Below, piece by piece: positions 1 through 5,736 of a stretch of 5,860 nt of DNA. This DNA comes from Deltaproteobacteria bacterium (lineage in GTDB: Bacteria > Desulfobacterota > Desulfuromonadia > Geobacterales > Geobacteraceae). The stretch lies in assembly GCA_021810985.1 (NCBI GenBank), contig JAJZQA010000173.1, forward strand, positions 1 to 5,860, given 5' to 3'. The position numbers and the translations under genes were made by a program. A model generated the notes under the pieces. The model worked only from the letters and a program-made list of their open reading frames with translations, was not told the origin of the DNA and ran no database searches. How positions within the stretch are numbered: the stretch's first letter is position 1; each line of letters opens with the position of its first letter.

Positions 1-1
1 T

Positions 2-481
2 TTATGGCGCCTCTGACAGTCGGCCGGTCTGGCGTAGGGCTTCGTAGAGGACGATTCCGGTCGCTGTTGCCAGGTTGATGCTGCGTACCTTGCCGAATAT
101 CGGAATGCGGATGGTGGTATCGGGATTTTCCCGGAGAAGTTCTTCCGGAAGCCCAGCGGTTTCTTTCCCGAAGACGAGAAAATCACCCTCGGTATACTGA
201 ACGTCAACGTATGATTTTTCAGCCTTCTTGCTGGTGTAGAAAAAGCGGCCATCCGGAAAAGCCTCTTTGATTTCAGTGAGGTTTTGCCAATACCGTATTT
301 CCACTTCTTTCCAGTAGTCGAGCCCGGCCCGCTTGAGCGTTTTGTCGTCGGTAGAAAAGCCTAGCTTGCCGACCAGGTGAAGGATCGAGCGGGTTGCGCC
401 GCAAAGCCGCGCAATGTTTCCCGTGTTTGGCGGAATTTCCGGTTCGATTAGTACGATGTTGAATGGTTTGAATAACATCAT
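2..481 (-). CDS. trmL: tRNA (cytidine/uridine-34 2'-O)-methyltransferase TrmL, SPOUT family
   Basis: TrmL methylates the 2'-OH of the wobble nucleotide 34 of certain leucine tRNAs in the cytoplasm, using S-adenosylmethionine. The three SPOUT (trefoil-knot) motifs are visible in a 159-aa protein: NTGNIARLC at residues 19-27, FGKETAGLP at 104-112, and IRIP...RSINLATATGIVLYEA at about 124-148. The RAGLDYW stretch (51-57) is also typical. The frame stays open to an ATG at 589 (195 aa), but those 36 extra residues have no counterpart in the family, where the protein begins a few residues before the NIVLxEPEIPPNTGN block. The ATG-ATG pair at 481-476 has an AGGA ribosome site 7 nt upstream, so I start there. 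The gene is complete, with its TAA stop at bases 4-2. It diverges from the fatty acid cluster and is probably transcribed separately. No convincing promoter was seen; TTGCCC (562-557), 17 bp, TATAGG (539-534) is a weak candidate. Function is confident, the start less so. Confidence 0.92.
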   Translation of the reverse strand: MMLFKPFNIVLIEPEIPPNTGNIARLCGATRSILHLVGKLGFSTDDKTLKRAGLDYWKEVEIRYWQNLTEIKEAFPDGRFFYTSKKAEKSYVDVQYTEGDFLVFGKETAGLPEELLRENPDTTIRIPIFGKVRSINLATATGIVLYEALRQTGRLSEAP

Positions 482-666
482 CTCAGTTTCCTGTCTCAGG
501 TATTGGTTGTCGGAAATAAGCTGTGGGAGATTTCCTATAATAGAAAATCCGTGAAAGGGCAAGGATTCAATTGCCGGAAGCTCGATCATGGTGTTGCTGT
601 GAACCTTTCCTGCGGAGTTTGCAATAGACGGCTAATCTGTTTTAAATGAATGTCGATTGAAATACT

Positions 667-766
667 CCGGGATGAAATCTTCCGGCAATATATTCTAATC
701 TGAATAGTTCTGTCGTTGAAAATGAACCGAGCCTGTTTCCAGAATGCCGGGGTGGAGTCCCTCCGG
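667..766. repeat. pair of related CCGG-bounded imperfect dyads upstream of the yceD promoter
   Basis: Copy A (667-685) and copy B (747-766) align as CCGGG-R-TG-R-A-R-TC, then Y-TCCGG, with one extra C in copy B. Of 19 aligned positions 15 match, and all four differences are transitions. Each copy can fold with a 6-bp stem: CCGGGA with TTCCGG in A, and CCGGGG with CTCCGG in B, each including one G-T pair. The A-T pair 672/680 in A is replaced by a G-C pair 752/761 in B, a compensating change. Both copies are followed by an AT-rich run (CAATATATTCT and ATTTATTTTCT). Copy B ends 10 bp before the -35 box, so a regulator site is possible. Copy B with its T-rich tail also resembles a weak terminator. 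A similar CCGG dyad lies inside trmL at 131-148, so chance is not excluded. Confidence 0.4.
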
Positions 767-776
767 ATTTATTTTC

Positions 777-806
777 TTGACAAAATTGCGACCATGTCTT
801 TATACT
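777..806 (+). promoter_or_regulatory. sigma70-type promoter for the yceD-rpmF-plsX-fab cluster
   Basis: A perfect -35 box TTGACA (777-782) and a -10 box TATACT (801-806, five of six consensus bases) are separated by 18 bp. Transcription would start near 813, giving a leader of about 28 nt before the yceD ATG. This is the best promoter match in the window, and it sits at the head of a co-directional gene series. Confidence 0.8.
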
Positions 807-840
807 CCAAAACTTTCGATACGGAGATGGGTGAAAGTCT

Positions 841-1377
841 ATGAAAATAAGGGTTGAAGGGTTGTCTGATGCGCCGGTTGTTCTTTCGGCCAGGGAACCT
901 GTCGCAGATTATCCGGCTCTTGCCGGCGTTCAGGAGGCCGGTGAGTGTGCTTTCCTGGAGCCGCTACAACTTGATTTCAGGATTGAGAAACAATTCGGAC
1001 AGATAAGAGTTCACGGACACGTTGCAACAAAAGTACGTTTGGCCTGCTCGAGATGTCTCGCAGACTATGAAGCGGATATTGTCAGCGATTTTACCGTATT
1101 TTATTCCAAATCTTCGAAAATGCCTGTGGAAGAGGAAGTGGCGTTAACCGAGGAAGATCTGATCTCGGCCCCGTACGATGGCGATTCTATTGATTTTACC
1201 AACGAGATAGAAGAGCAAGTGCTATTGGAAATTCCGTACAAACCCCTGTGTCACGAAGAATGTAAGGGTATTTGTGCCAAATGTGGAGCTGATCTCAACG
1301 CCGGAGAGTGTGGTTGTGATCGCTCCGGTAACGGCTTAGCTTTCAGTGCCTTGAAAAATTTTACCGTAAAAAGATAG
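841..1377 (+). CDS. yceD: YceD family protein (DUF177), 23S rRNA accumulation factor-like
   Basis: A 178-aa protein of the DUF177/YceD family. Family members are linked to 23S rRNA accumulation in E. coli and plants, but the biochemical activity is unknown. Visible features are the core CSRCLADYE motif with Cys69 and Cys72, an acidic stretch around residues 115-135, the LEIPYKPLC segment, and a C-terminal cysteine cluster (Cys137, 141, 145, 148, 157, 159) in the form CxxxCxxxCxxCG...CGCD. The cluster suggests a bound zinc, which is an inference. Many non-enteric members carry this cysteine-rich tail. The ATG follows GGTGA (830-834) at 6 nt. It is the first gene after the strong promoter and lies 15 bp before rpmF. 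A yceD-rpmF pair is one of the most conserved gene neighbourhoods in bacteria and supports the family call. Confidence 0.9.
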   Translation: MKIRVEGLSDAPVVLSAREPVADYPALAGVQEAGECAFLEPLQLDFRIEKQFGQIRVHGHVATKVRLACSRCLADYEADIVSDFTVFYSKSSKMPVEEEVALTEEDLISAPYDGDSIDFTNEIEEQVLLEIPYKPLCHEECKGICAKCGADLNAGECGCDRSGNGLAFSALKNFTVKR

Positions 1378-1392
1378 AAGGAGAACCAGAAA

Positions 1393-1575
1393 ATGGCAGT
1401 TCCAAAGAAAAAGACATCCAAATCGCGTAAAAATATGAGAAGAGCACATGATTTTCTCACTCCCCCTAACGTCTCAGTTTGCCCCCAGTGCAAAGCACCC
1501 AAACTTCCCCATCGTGTCTGTCCTTCCTGCGGCATGTACAAGGGTAAGGAAGTGATCCAGGCCAAGGATCTTTGA
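1393..1575 (+). CDS. rpmF: 50S ribosomal protein L32 (bL32), zinc-binding form
   Basis: A 60-aa, strongly basic protein that is a structural part of the large ribosomal subunit. The N-terminus MAVPKKKTSKSRKNMRRAHD is the classic L32 start and contacts rRNA. Cys30-x2-Cys33 and Cys43-x2-Cys46 form a zinc ribbon, so this is the 'C+' version; some bacteria have a zinc-free paralogue induced under zinc shortage, and none is seen here. An AGGAG site at 1379-1383, directly after the yceD stop, sits 9 nt from the ATG. It is co-transcribed with yceD and placed just upstream of plsX, as in many bacteria. Confidence 0.97.
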   Translation: MAVPKKKTSKSRKNMRRAHDFLTPPNVSVCPQCKAPKLPHRVCPSCGMYKGKEVIQAKDL

Positions 1576-1599
1576 TCCCGGCGTATTTGAAATTATAAT
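1572..1599 (+). promoter_or_regulatory. possible internal promoter for plsX and downstream fab genes
   Basis: A perfect -10 hexamer TATAAT (1594-1599) lies in the 45-bp rpmF-plsX gap. A fair -35 candidate TTGATC (1572-1577, four of six) is 16 bp upstream and overlaps the end of rpmF. Transcription would start near 1606, leaving only about 15 nt before the plsX ATG, with the ribosome site inside that leader. It would allow lipid genes to be expressed apart from L32. Not proven by sequence alone. Confidence 0.4.
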
Positions 1600-1620
1600 G
1601 CCAAAACTGGGTGGTAATCT

Positions 1621-2652
1621 ATGAGAGTTGCCGTTGACGGAATGGGCGGCGATAACGCTCCCGTAGTCGAGGTCGAGGGCGCTGTTGCTGCCGCACGTGA
1701 ATTCGGGATTGCCGTCACGCTGGTGGGAAACAGTGAAGTATTGCAGCAGGAACTTGCCAAGCATAACTGTGCGGATTTGAATATTTCTATTGTTCATGCG
1801 AGCGAAGTCGTGGGGATGCATGATTCTGCTTCTGATGCGATTCGCAGGAAAAAGGATTCATCCATTCGCATAGCTTATGAGCTTGTGAAAGAAGGCAAGG
1901 CCGATGCCGTTGTCAGCGCCGGAAATTCCGGCGCTACCATGGCTGCCGGCATGTTCCTTCTCGGCAGGCTCAAAGGCATTGATCGGCCGGCAATCGCTAC
2001 AATATTTCCTAATTTGAACGGCAGAACTCTAATTCTTGATGTTGGTGGAAATGTAGACTGCAAGTCACAGAATCTCGTGCAGTTCGCAGTCATGGGTGAA
2101 GTGTACGCCAAGTATTTCATGGACATGAAAAGCCCGCGTGTGGGTCTCCTGTCCAATGGCGAGGAAGAAAGCAAGGGGAACGAGTTGACGCGTGAATCAC
2201 ACGCGAATCTCCAGGATCTTTTACGAGGGACTTCCTTCAACTACCTTGGTTACGTGGAGGGCCGGGACGTATTCAACGGTTCCGTCGATGTTGTCGTCTG
2301 TGATGGTTTTGTCGGTAACGTTGTGCTGAAAGTTTCAGAAGGACTTGTCGAAACTGTTGGGAAAATGCTGAAGGCTGAGATAAAGCAGAGCTTTCTTTCC
2401 ATGGTAGGATATTTATTTGTTCGTGGAGCATTCAAAAACTTTCGCAAGAAAGTTGATTATTCTGAATATGGCGGCGCTCCGCTCTTGGGAATCAATGGCG
2501 TTGGCATGATTTGCCACGGCGGTTCCAGTGCGAAAGCGATTAAAAATGCCATCCGCTTTGCTCATGATTATGCCCAGAAGGGTGTAAACGTAAAGATGGC
2601 GGAAAAATTGAAACAATATATTACGGACAGCAAACAGCAGCGAGAAGCGTAA
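1621..2652 (+). CDS. plsX: phosphate acyltransferase PlsX (acyl-ACP:phosphate acyltransferase)
   Basis: PlsX converts long-chain acyl-ACP and phosphate to acyl-phosphate, the acyl donor used by PlsY to acylate glycerol-3-phosphate; it acts at the inner face of the membrane. The 343-aa length is normal. Family motifs in order: VAVDGMGGDNAP (3-14), SAGNSGATMA (99-108), LILDVGGNVDCK (137-148), GLLSNGEEESKGNE (175-188), VCDGFVGNVVLK (226-237), YGGAPLLGINGV (283-294) and CHGGSSAKAI (298-307). The ATG has a GGGTGG site (1609-1614) at 6 nt, resembling the one used by yceD. It follows rpmF by 45 bp and precedes fabH by 34 bp, so initiation of phospholipid synthesis is coupled to chain initiation. No missing residue or frameshift was seen. 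Confidence 0.97.
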   Translation: MRVAVDGMGGDNAPVVEVEGAVAAAREFGIAVTLVGNSEVLQQELAKHNCADLNISIVHASEVVGMHDSASDAIRRKKDSSIRIAYELVKEGKADAVVSAGNSGATMAAGMFLLGRLKGIDRPAIATIFPNLNGRTLILDVGGNVDCKSQNLVQFAVMGEVYAKYFMDMKSPRVGLLSNGEEESKGNELTRESHANLQDLLRGTSFNYLGYVEGRDVFNGSVDVVVCDGFVGNVVLKVSEGLVETVGKMLKAEIKQSFLSMVGYLFVRGAFKNFRKKVDYSEYGGAPLLGINGVGMICHGGSSAKAIKNAIRFAHDYAQKGVNVKMAEKLKQYITDSKQQREA

Positions 2653-2686
2653 GCGTTCCACGCTGCCGGCTGAGAAGGTGGGAAGA

Positions 2687-3667
2687 ATGGCTCATGCTCG
2701 CATTACGGGAACTGGCGCTGCCGTTCCTGAAAAGGTGTTGACCAATGCCGACCTGGAGAAGCTGGTTGATACGACAGATGAGTGGATTACCACAAGAACC
2801 GGTATCAAGGAGCGGAGAGTCGCCTCTGCCGGAGAATTTACCTCGACTTTTGCAACTGCTGCCGCCGAAAAAGCTTTGACAATGGCTGGGGTTTCCGCGG
2901 ACGAGCTTGATCTGATTGTTGTTGCTACCGTCACCCCTGATTTTCCATTCCCATCCACCGCTTGTCTCGTGCAGAAGAATCTGAATGCTAAAAAAGCCGC
3001 GGCGTTCGATATTTCGGCGGCCTGTTCCGGTTTCCTTTTTGCCATTTCAATAGTCGACAATTTTATCAAGTCCGGCAGCGTCACAAAAGCCCTGGTGATC
3101 GGCGCTGAAACGCTGACGCGCGTTACCGACTGGCAGGACAGAAACTCCTGTGTATTGTTCGGGGATGGGGCCGGTGCCGTGATACTTGAGGCTACCAATG
3201 AAAAGGCTGGCGTTCTTTCAACCCATATTCACTCTGACGGAACCTATTGGGAACTGCTTCATCAACCGGCCTGCGGCAGCAGAAACCCTGCTGAACAGCG
3301 TGTCCTTGACGAGAGGCTTACCTTTATCAAAATGCAGGGTAATGAGGTTTTCAAGCTGGCGGTGCGGGCAATGGAAGAGGCCGCAAACGAGGCACTTGCG
3401 GCGAATGGGCTTTCTGTTGCGGACATTGATTTGTTTATTTCCCACCAAGCGAACCGGCGAATTATCGATGCGATCGGTAAAAGATTGGGCTTGGCACCGG
3501 AACAGGTTTATATTAATTTGGAGCGATATGGTAATACGTCCGCGGCTTCGATACCTATTGCCCTTGATGAGGCCAATAGGGCCGGGAAGGTGAAGGAAGG
3601 CGACCTGGTTCTGCTGGATTCATTCGGTGGCGGCCTCACCTGGGCATCGGCTCTGGTACGCTGGTAG
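2687..3667 (+). CDS. fabH: beta-ketoacyl-ACP synthase III (FabH)
   Basis: FabH starts type II fatty acid synthesis by condensing acetyl-CoA (or another short acyl-CoA) with malonyl-ACP. The Cys-His-Asn triad is intact: Cys113 in ISAACSGF, His253 in SHQANRRI and Asn283 in YGNTSAAS. Also typical are the N-terminal RITGTGAAVPEKVLTN, the DEWITTRTGIKERR block, the GDGAGAV segment, and a C-terminal DSFGGGLTWASALVRW, which is near the family norm. A GTG at 2678 could add three residues. I prefer the ATG at 2687 because the ribosome site GAGAAGG (2672-2678) overlaps that GTG and is 8 nt from the ATG, giving a normal 326-aa protein. Substrate preference (acetyl versus branched primers) cannot be read from the sequence. 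Confidence 0.97.
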   Translation: MAHARITGTGAAVPEKVLTNADLEKLVDTTDEWITTRTGIKERRVASAGEFTSTFATAAAEKALTMAGVSADELDLIVVATVTPDFPFPSTACLVQKNLNAKKAAAFDISAACSGFLFAISIVDNFIKSGSVTKALVIGAETLTRVTDWQDRNSCVLFGDGAGAVILEATNEKAGVLSTHIHSDGTYWELLHQPACGSRNPAEQRVLDERLTFIKMQGNEVFKLAVRAMEEAANEALAANGLSVADIDLFISHQANRRIIDAIGKRLGLAPEQVYINLERYGNTSAASIPIALDEANRAGKVKEGDLVLLDSFGGGLTWASALVRW

Positions 3668-3853
3668 CCGTTCTCTGTCTGAAAACTTATGTTCCGCACT
3701 GCCAATGTCTCCCGGCAAATTTTCCGGTTCACCATCTGTACGACCGACTCGGAGTACTCCTCGTAGCCTGCCAGGTAAATGTGTTCCGCTGTTTGACCAA
3801 CAATAGGGGTTTTTAGGGATTCCGGATAAAATCCCATTAATAGGAGGACTGGA
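3668..3853 (+). other. unusually long fabH-fabD gap with several dyads
   Basis: This 186-bp stretch has no recognised gene, while most other gaps inside the cluster are 15-45 bp. It holds an imperfect dyad CCGGCAAATTTTCCGG (3712-3727, symmetric except for one pair), a perfect palindrome GGAGTACTCC (3751-3760), and a GGGATT/AATCCC inverted repeat (3816-3821 and 3830-3835) ending 6 bp before the fabD ribosome site. A -35-like TTGACC (3793-3798) lacks a -10 box at normal spacing. A 25-codon plus-strand frame from 3689 has no ribosome site. The minus strand is open through the whole gap but also has no ribosome site. Confidence 0.5.
3816..3835 (+). promoter_or_regulatory. small inverted repeat before the fabD ribosome binding site
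   Basis: GGGATT and AATCCC are perfectly complementary 6-bp arms separated by 8 nt. The arms end 6 nt before the AGGAGG (3842-3847) that serves fabD. In RNA this would be a modest hairpin near the site of initiation; in DNA it could be a protein site. There is no direct evidence for either. Confidence 0.3.
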
Positions 3854-4789
3854 ATGGAGAAGTATGCATTCCTATTTCCCGGCCAGGGTTCACAGTATCC
3901 CGGCATGGGGAAGGAACTGGCTGCTAATTTCGCGATTGTGCGCCAGACATTCGAAGAGGCAGATGATGCTTTGGGAAGCAAGCTTTCCGGGATCTGTTTT
4001 GATGGTCCGGAGAGTGATCTTCTCCTTACTGAAAATACTCAACCGGCACTTCTTGCGACCAGTACCGCTTTTTACCGCTTGATAAAAACCGAGACTGGTT
4101 TGCAATCTGCGTATTTCGCGGGTCATTCCCTCGGAGAATACTCAGCTCTTGTGGCAGTTGGCGCGCTGGATTTTGCCGAAGCCCTGAGAACCGTGCGCGC
4201 TCGCGGCGGTTTTATGCAGGATGCTGTTCCGGTTGGCACTGGTGCCATGGCGGCGATTCTGGGTGCGGAACCTGATGTGGTGGCCGCGGTTTGCGCGGAG
4301 GCTGCCCAAGGGGATGTTGTCGTGCCGGCAAACTTCAATTGTCCCGGACAGATCGTTATTTCCGGTCATGCTTCGGCAGTGAATCGTGTCATCGAGATTG
4401 CAAAGAACCACGGGATCAGAAAGGTTATGCTTCTTCCCGTCAGTGTTCCTTCCCATTGCAGCCTGATGTCGCCTGCCGGCGACAAGCTGGCAGCCGTACT
4501 CGATGCCGTTTCGGTTCAGCCGTTAGATGCTCCTGTTATCAGCAACGTCGAAGCAAAGGCTTATTCCGAAGCCGAAAGAGTCAAAGGACTGTTGGTTGCG
4601 CAGATCAGTTCTCCCGTGCTTTGGGAGGCTTCCGTTAAGGAAATGGTTGCGCTCGGTGTCACCAGGGTTGTCGAGGTTGGGCCGGGAAAAGTGCTTTCCG
4701 GGCTTGTGAAGAAAATCGACAGAAATCTGGCACAGAATAATTTTGATGATCTTGCCGGGTTTAATGCATTCATCAGGGAGGTCGCATGA
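3854..4789 (+). CDS. fabD: malonyl-CoA:ACP transacylase (FabD)
   Basis: FabD moves malonyl groups from CoA to ACP, supplying the extender unit for every elongation cycle. The 311-aa length is normal, and the key residues fall at the same numbers as in the E. coli enzyme: Gln11 in FPGQGSQ, nucleophile Ser92 in GHSLGEYSAL, Arg117 in RARGGFMQ and His201 in VPSHCSLM. The NFNCPGQIVISG block (160-171) and EVGPGKVLSGL (274-284) are also family signatures. A strong AGGAGG (3842-3847) lies 6 nt before the ATG. The stop overlaps the fabG start in an ATGA, indicating translational coupling. The 186-bp gap upstream raises the possibility of separate transcription, but no good promoter is visible. Confidence 0.97.
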   Translation: MEKYAFLFPGQGSQYPGMGKELAANFAIVRQTFEEADDALGSKLSGICFDGPESDLLLTENTQPALLATSTAFYRLIKTETGLQSAYFAGHSLGEYSALVAVGALDFAEALRTVRARGGFMQDAVPVGTGAMAAILGAEPDVVAAVCAEAAQGDVVVPANFNCPGQIVISGHASAVNRVIEIAKNHGIRKVMLLPVSVPSHCSLMSPAGDKLAAVLDAVSVQPLDAPVISNVEAKAYSEAERVKGLLVAQISSPVLWEASVKEMVALGVTRVVEVGPGKVLSGLVKKIDRNLAQNNFDDLAGFNAFIREVA

Positions 4790-5526
4790 GTCTTGTCGGA
4801 AAGAAAGCCCTTGTTACCGGAGCTTCCAGAGGTATCGGAAAAGCTGTTGCACTGAAGCTGGCTGCCGAAGGCGCGGAGGTTATCGTTACGGCAACCTCTT
4901 TGGAAAGAGCCAAGCAGACGGCGGACCAGATTGTTTCGCTGGGTCACAAGGCAATTCCCGTGAAGGTTGATGTGAGTGTGTCTGCTGATGTTGAGGCACT
5001 TTTTCAAGTGGTTGTCGCGGAATTCGGTTCTCTGGACATCCTGGTAAACAATGCAGGCATTACTCGTGACGGTTTATTGATGCGGATGAAGGATGAGGAT
5101 TGGGACAGTGTGCTTGATGTCAATCTGAAAGGGACCTTTCTCTGTACGCGTGAGGCCATAAAACTGATGGCCAAGGCAAAGAGCGGACGAATTGTCACAA
5201 TCAGTTCCGTAGTCGGTGAGATGGGGAATGCAGGACAGGCCAATTACTGCGCCAGTAAGGCCGGAATTATCGGCTTTACCAAAGCGGTGGCAAGAGAATA
5301 TGCCAAAAGAAATATCACGGTCAATGCCGTAGCTCCGGGGTTTATTGAAACCGACATGACCGGCGTCCTCACTGAAGGCGTAAAGGACGAGCTTTTGAAG
5401 CAAATTCCGGTGAATAGATTCGGTGCCACGGAAGATATTGCAAATGCCGTGTATTATCTTGTTTCCGATTTGGGAAGTTATGTTACCGGTCAGGTTATCG
5501 CGGTAAATGGCGGTATGCACATGTAG
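4786..5526 (+). CDS. fabG: 3-oxoacyl-ACP reductase (FabG), short-chain dehydrogenase family
   Basis: FabG reduces 3-ketoacyl-ACP to (R)-3-hydroxyacyl-ACP with NADPH, the first reduction in each elongation cycle. The 246-aa protein shows the Rossmann nucleotide-binding motif TGASRGIG (11-18), NNAG (88-91), Asn113, and the catalytic Ser141, Tyr154 and Lys158 in ISSVVGEMGNAGQANYCASKAG. The C-terminal VTGQVIAVNGGMHM is characteristic of FabG itself rather than a general dehydrogenase. Location between fabD and acpP settles the assignment. The start overlaps fabD by 4 bp, with GGGAGG (4776-4781) just upstream inside fabD. A hairpin follows 10 bp after the stop. Confidence 0.97.
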   Translation: MSLVGKKALVTGASRGIGKAVALKLAAEGAEVIVTATSLERAKQTADQIVSLGHKAIPVKVDVSVSADVEALFQVVVAEFGSLDILVNNAGITRDGLLMRMKDEDWDSVLDVNLKGTFLCTREAIKLMAKAKSGRIVTISSVVGEMGNAGQANYCASKAGIIGFTKAVAREYAKRNITVNAVAPGFIETDMTGVLTEGVKDELLKQIPVNRFGATEDIANAVYYLVSDLGSYVTGQVIAVNGGMHM

Positions 5527-5536
5527 CATGATGGTT

Positions 5537-5571
5537 CCGCTGTTGGACTGCCGACAGCGGTCTTGATTATT
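5537..5571 (+). terminator. terminator-like or attenuating hairpin between fabG and acpP
   Basis: CCGCTGTTGG (5537-5546) pairs with CCGACAGCGG (5551-5560) over 10 bp with one G-T pair and a 4-nt ACTG loop. The tail TCTTGATTATT is only moderately T-rich, so it could terminate partially rather than fully. Such a site would set the ratio of fabG to acpP message, or act as an RNA processing or 3'-end stability point. Confidence 0.6.
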
Positions 5572-5631
5572 CGAGGCAGTCTTGATGCCCAGGCGTCTCA
5601 CTTCGCAAAAGTCCGGCGAATTTATCTGTCG

Positions 5632-5673
5632 TTCAAAAATACCTTTTGCAATTTTGAAATTTCATGTTAATAA
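5632..5673 (+). promoter_or_regulatory. AT-rich acpP leader with an inverted repeat and possible promoter
   Basis: Between the hairpin and acpP the sequence becomes AT-rich. TTCAAAA (5632-5638) and TTTTGAA (5652-5658) form a 7-bp inverted repeat spaced by 13 bp. Promoter candidates are poor: TTTGCA (5645-5650), 17 bp, TAATAA (5668-5673), or TTGAAA (5654-5659) without a clear -10 box. An acpP-specific promoter is expected because ACP is far more abundant than the enzymes, but I cannot place it firmly. Confidence 0.25.
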
Positions 5674-5736
5674 GCAGAAGTACTACATGGTTTGAATAAC
5701 CGAAAAATGCTAACTACTCGAATGGAGGTACTGTAA

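Larger units (their letters stand above)
482..840. other. divergent intergenic region between trmL and yceD
   Basis: This gap of about 360 bp has no supported gene. The minus-strand reading frame at 589-482 is an unlikely N-terminal extension of trmL. It has an AGGAAAGG at 611-604, but 14 nt from the ATG, which is too far for a good ribosome site. The plus strand carries the yceD promoter (777-806) and a short leader. Between about 650 and 770 lie two related CCGG-bounded dyads, described separately. A TATAAT-like hexamer at 536-541 on the plus strand has no matching -35 box. No RNA gene or riboswitch was recognised. Confidence 0.7.

Noticed and set aside
536..541. A plus-strand TATAAT upstream of the divergent region.
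   Set aside because: There is no -35 box at 15-19 bp and no plus-strand gene directly downstream. It also falls near a weak minus-strand candidate for trmL.
3689..3766. A 25-codon plus-strand frame in the fabH-fabD gap.
   Set aside because: There is no ribosome binding site and no recognisable peptide, and length is within chance expectation.
3508..3981. A 157-codon minus-strand open frame spanning the end of fabH, the fabH-fabD gap and the start of fabD.
   Set aside because: It is antisense to two certain genes. The gap portion could start at the ATG at 3837, but no ribosome site precedes it. The translated gap looks protein-like but matches no family I recognise.
3753..5684. AGTACT cores at 3753-3758 and 5679-5684, both in gaps before fab genes, recalling the FapR half-site.
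   Set aside because: A 6-bp word occurring twice is expected by chance in this length, and the flanks do not match the longer FapR site, which is best known from Firmicutes.
463..5700. An exact 14-bp direct repeat, ATGGTTTGAATAAC, at 463-476 (inside trmL, antisense) and 5687-5700 (acpP leader).
   Set aside because: One copy is coding and neither has matching flanks. A single 14-bp match in a window of this size is uncommon but plausible by chance.
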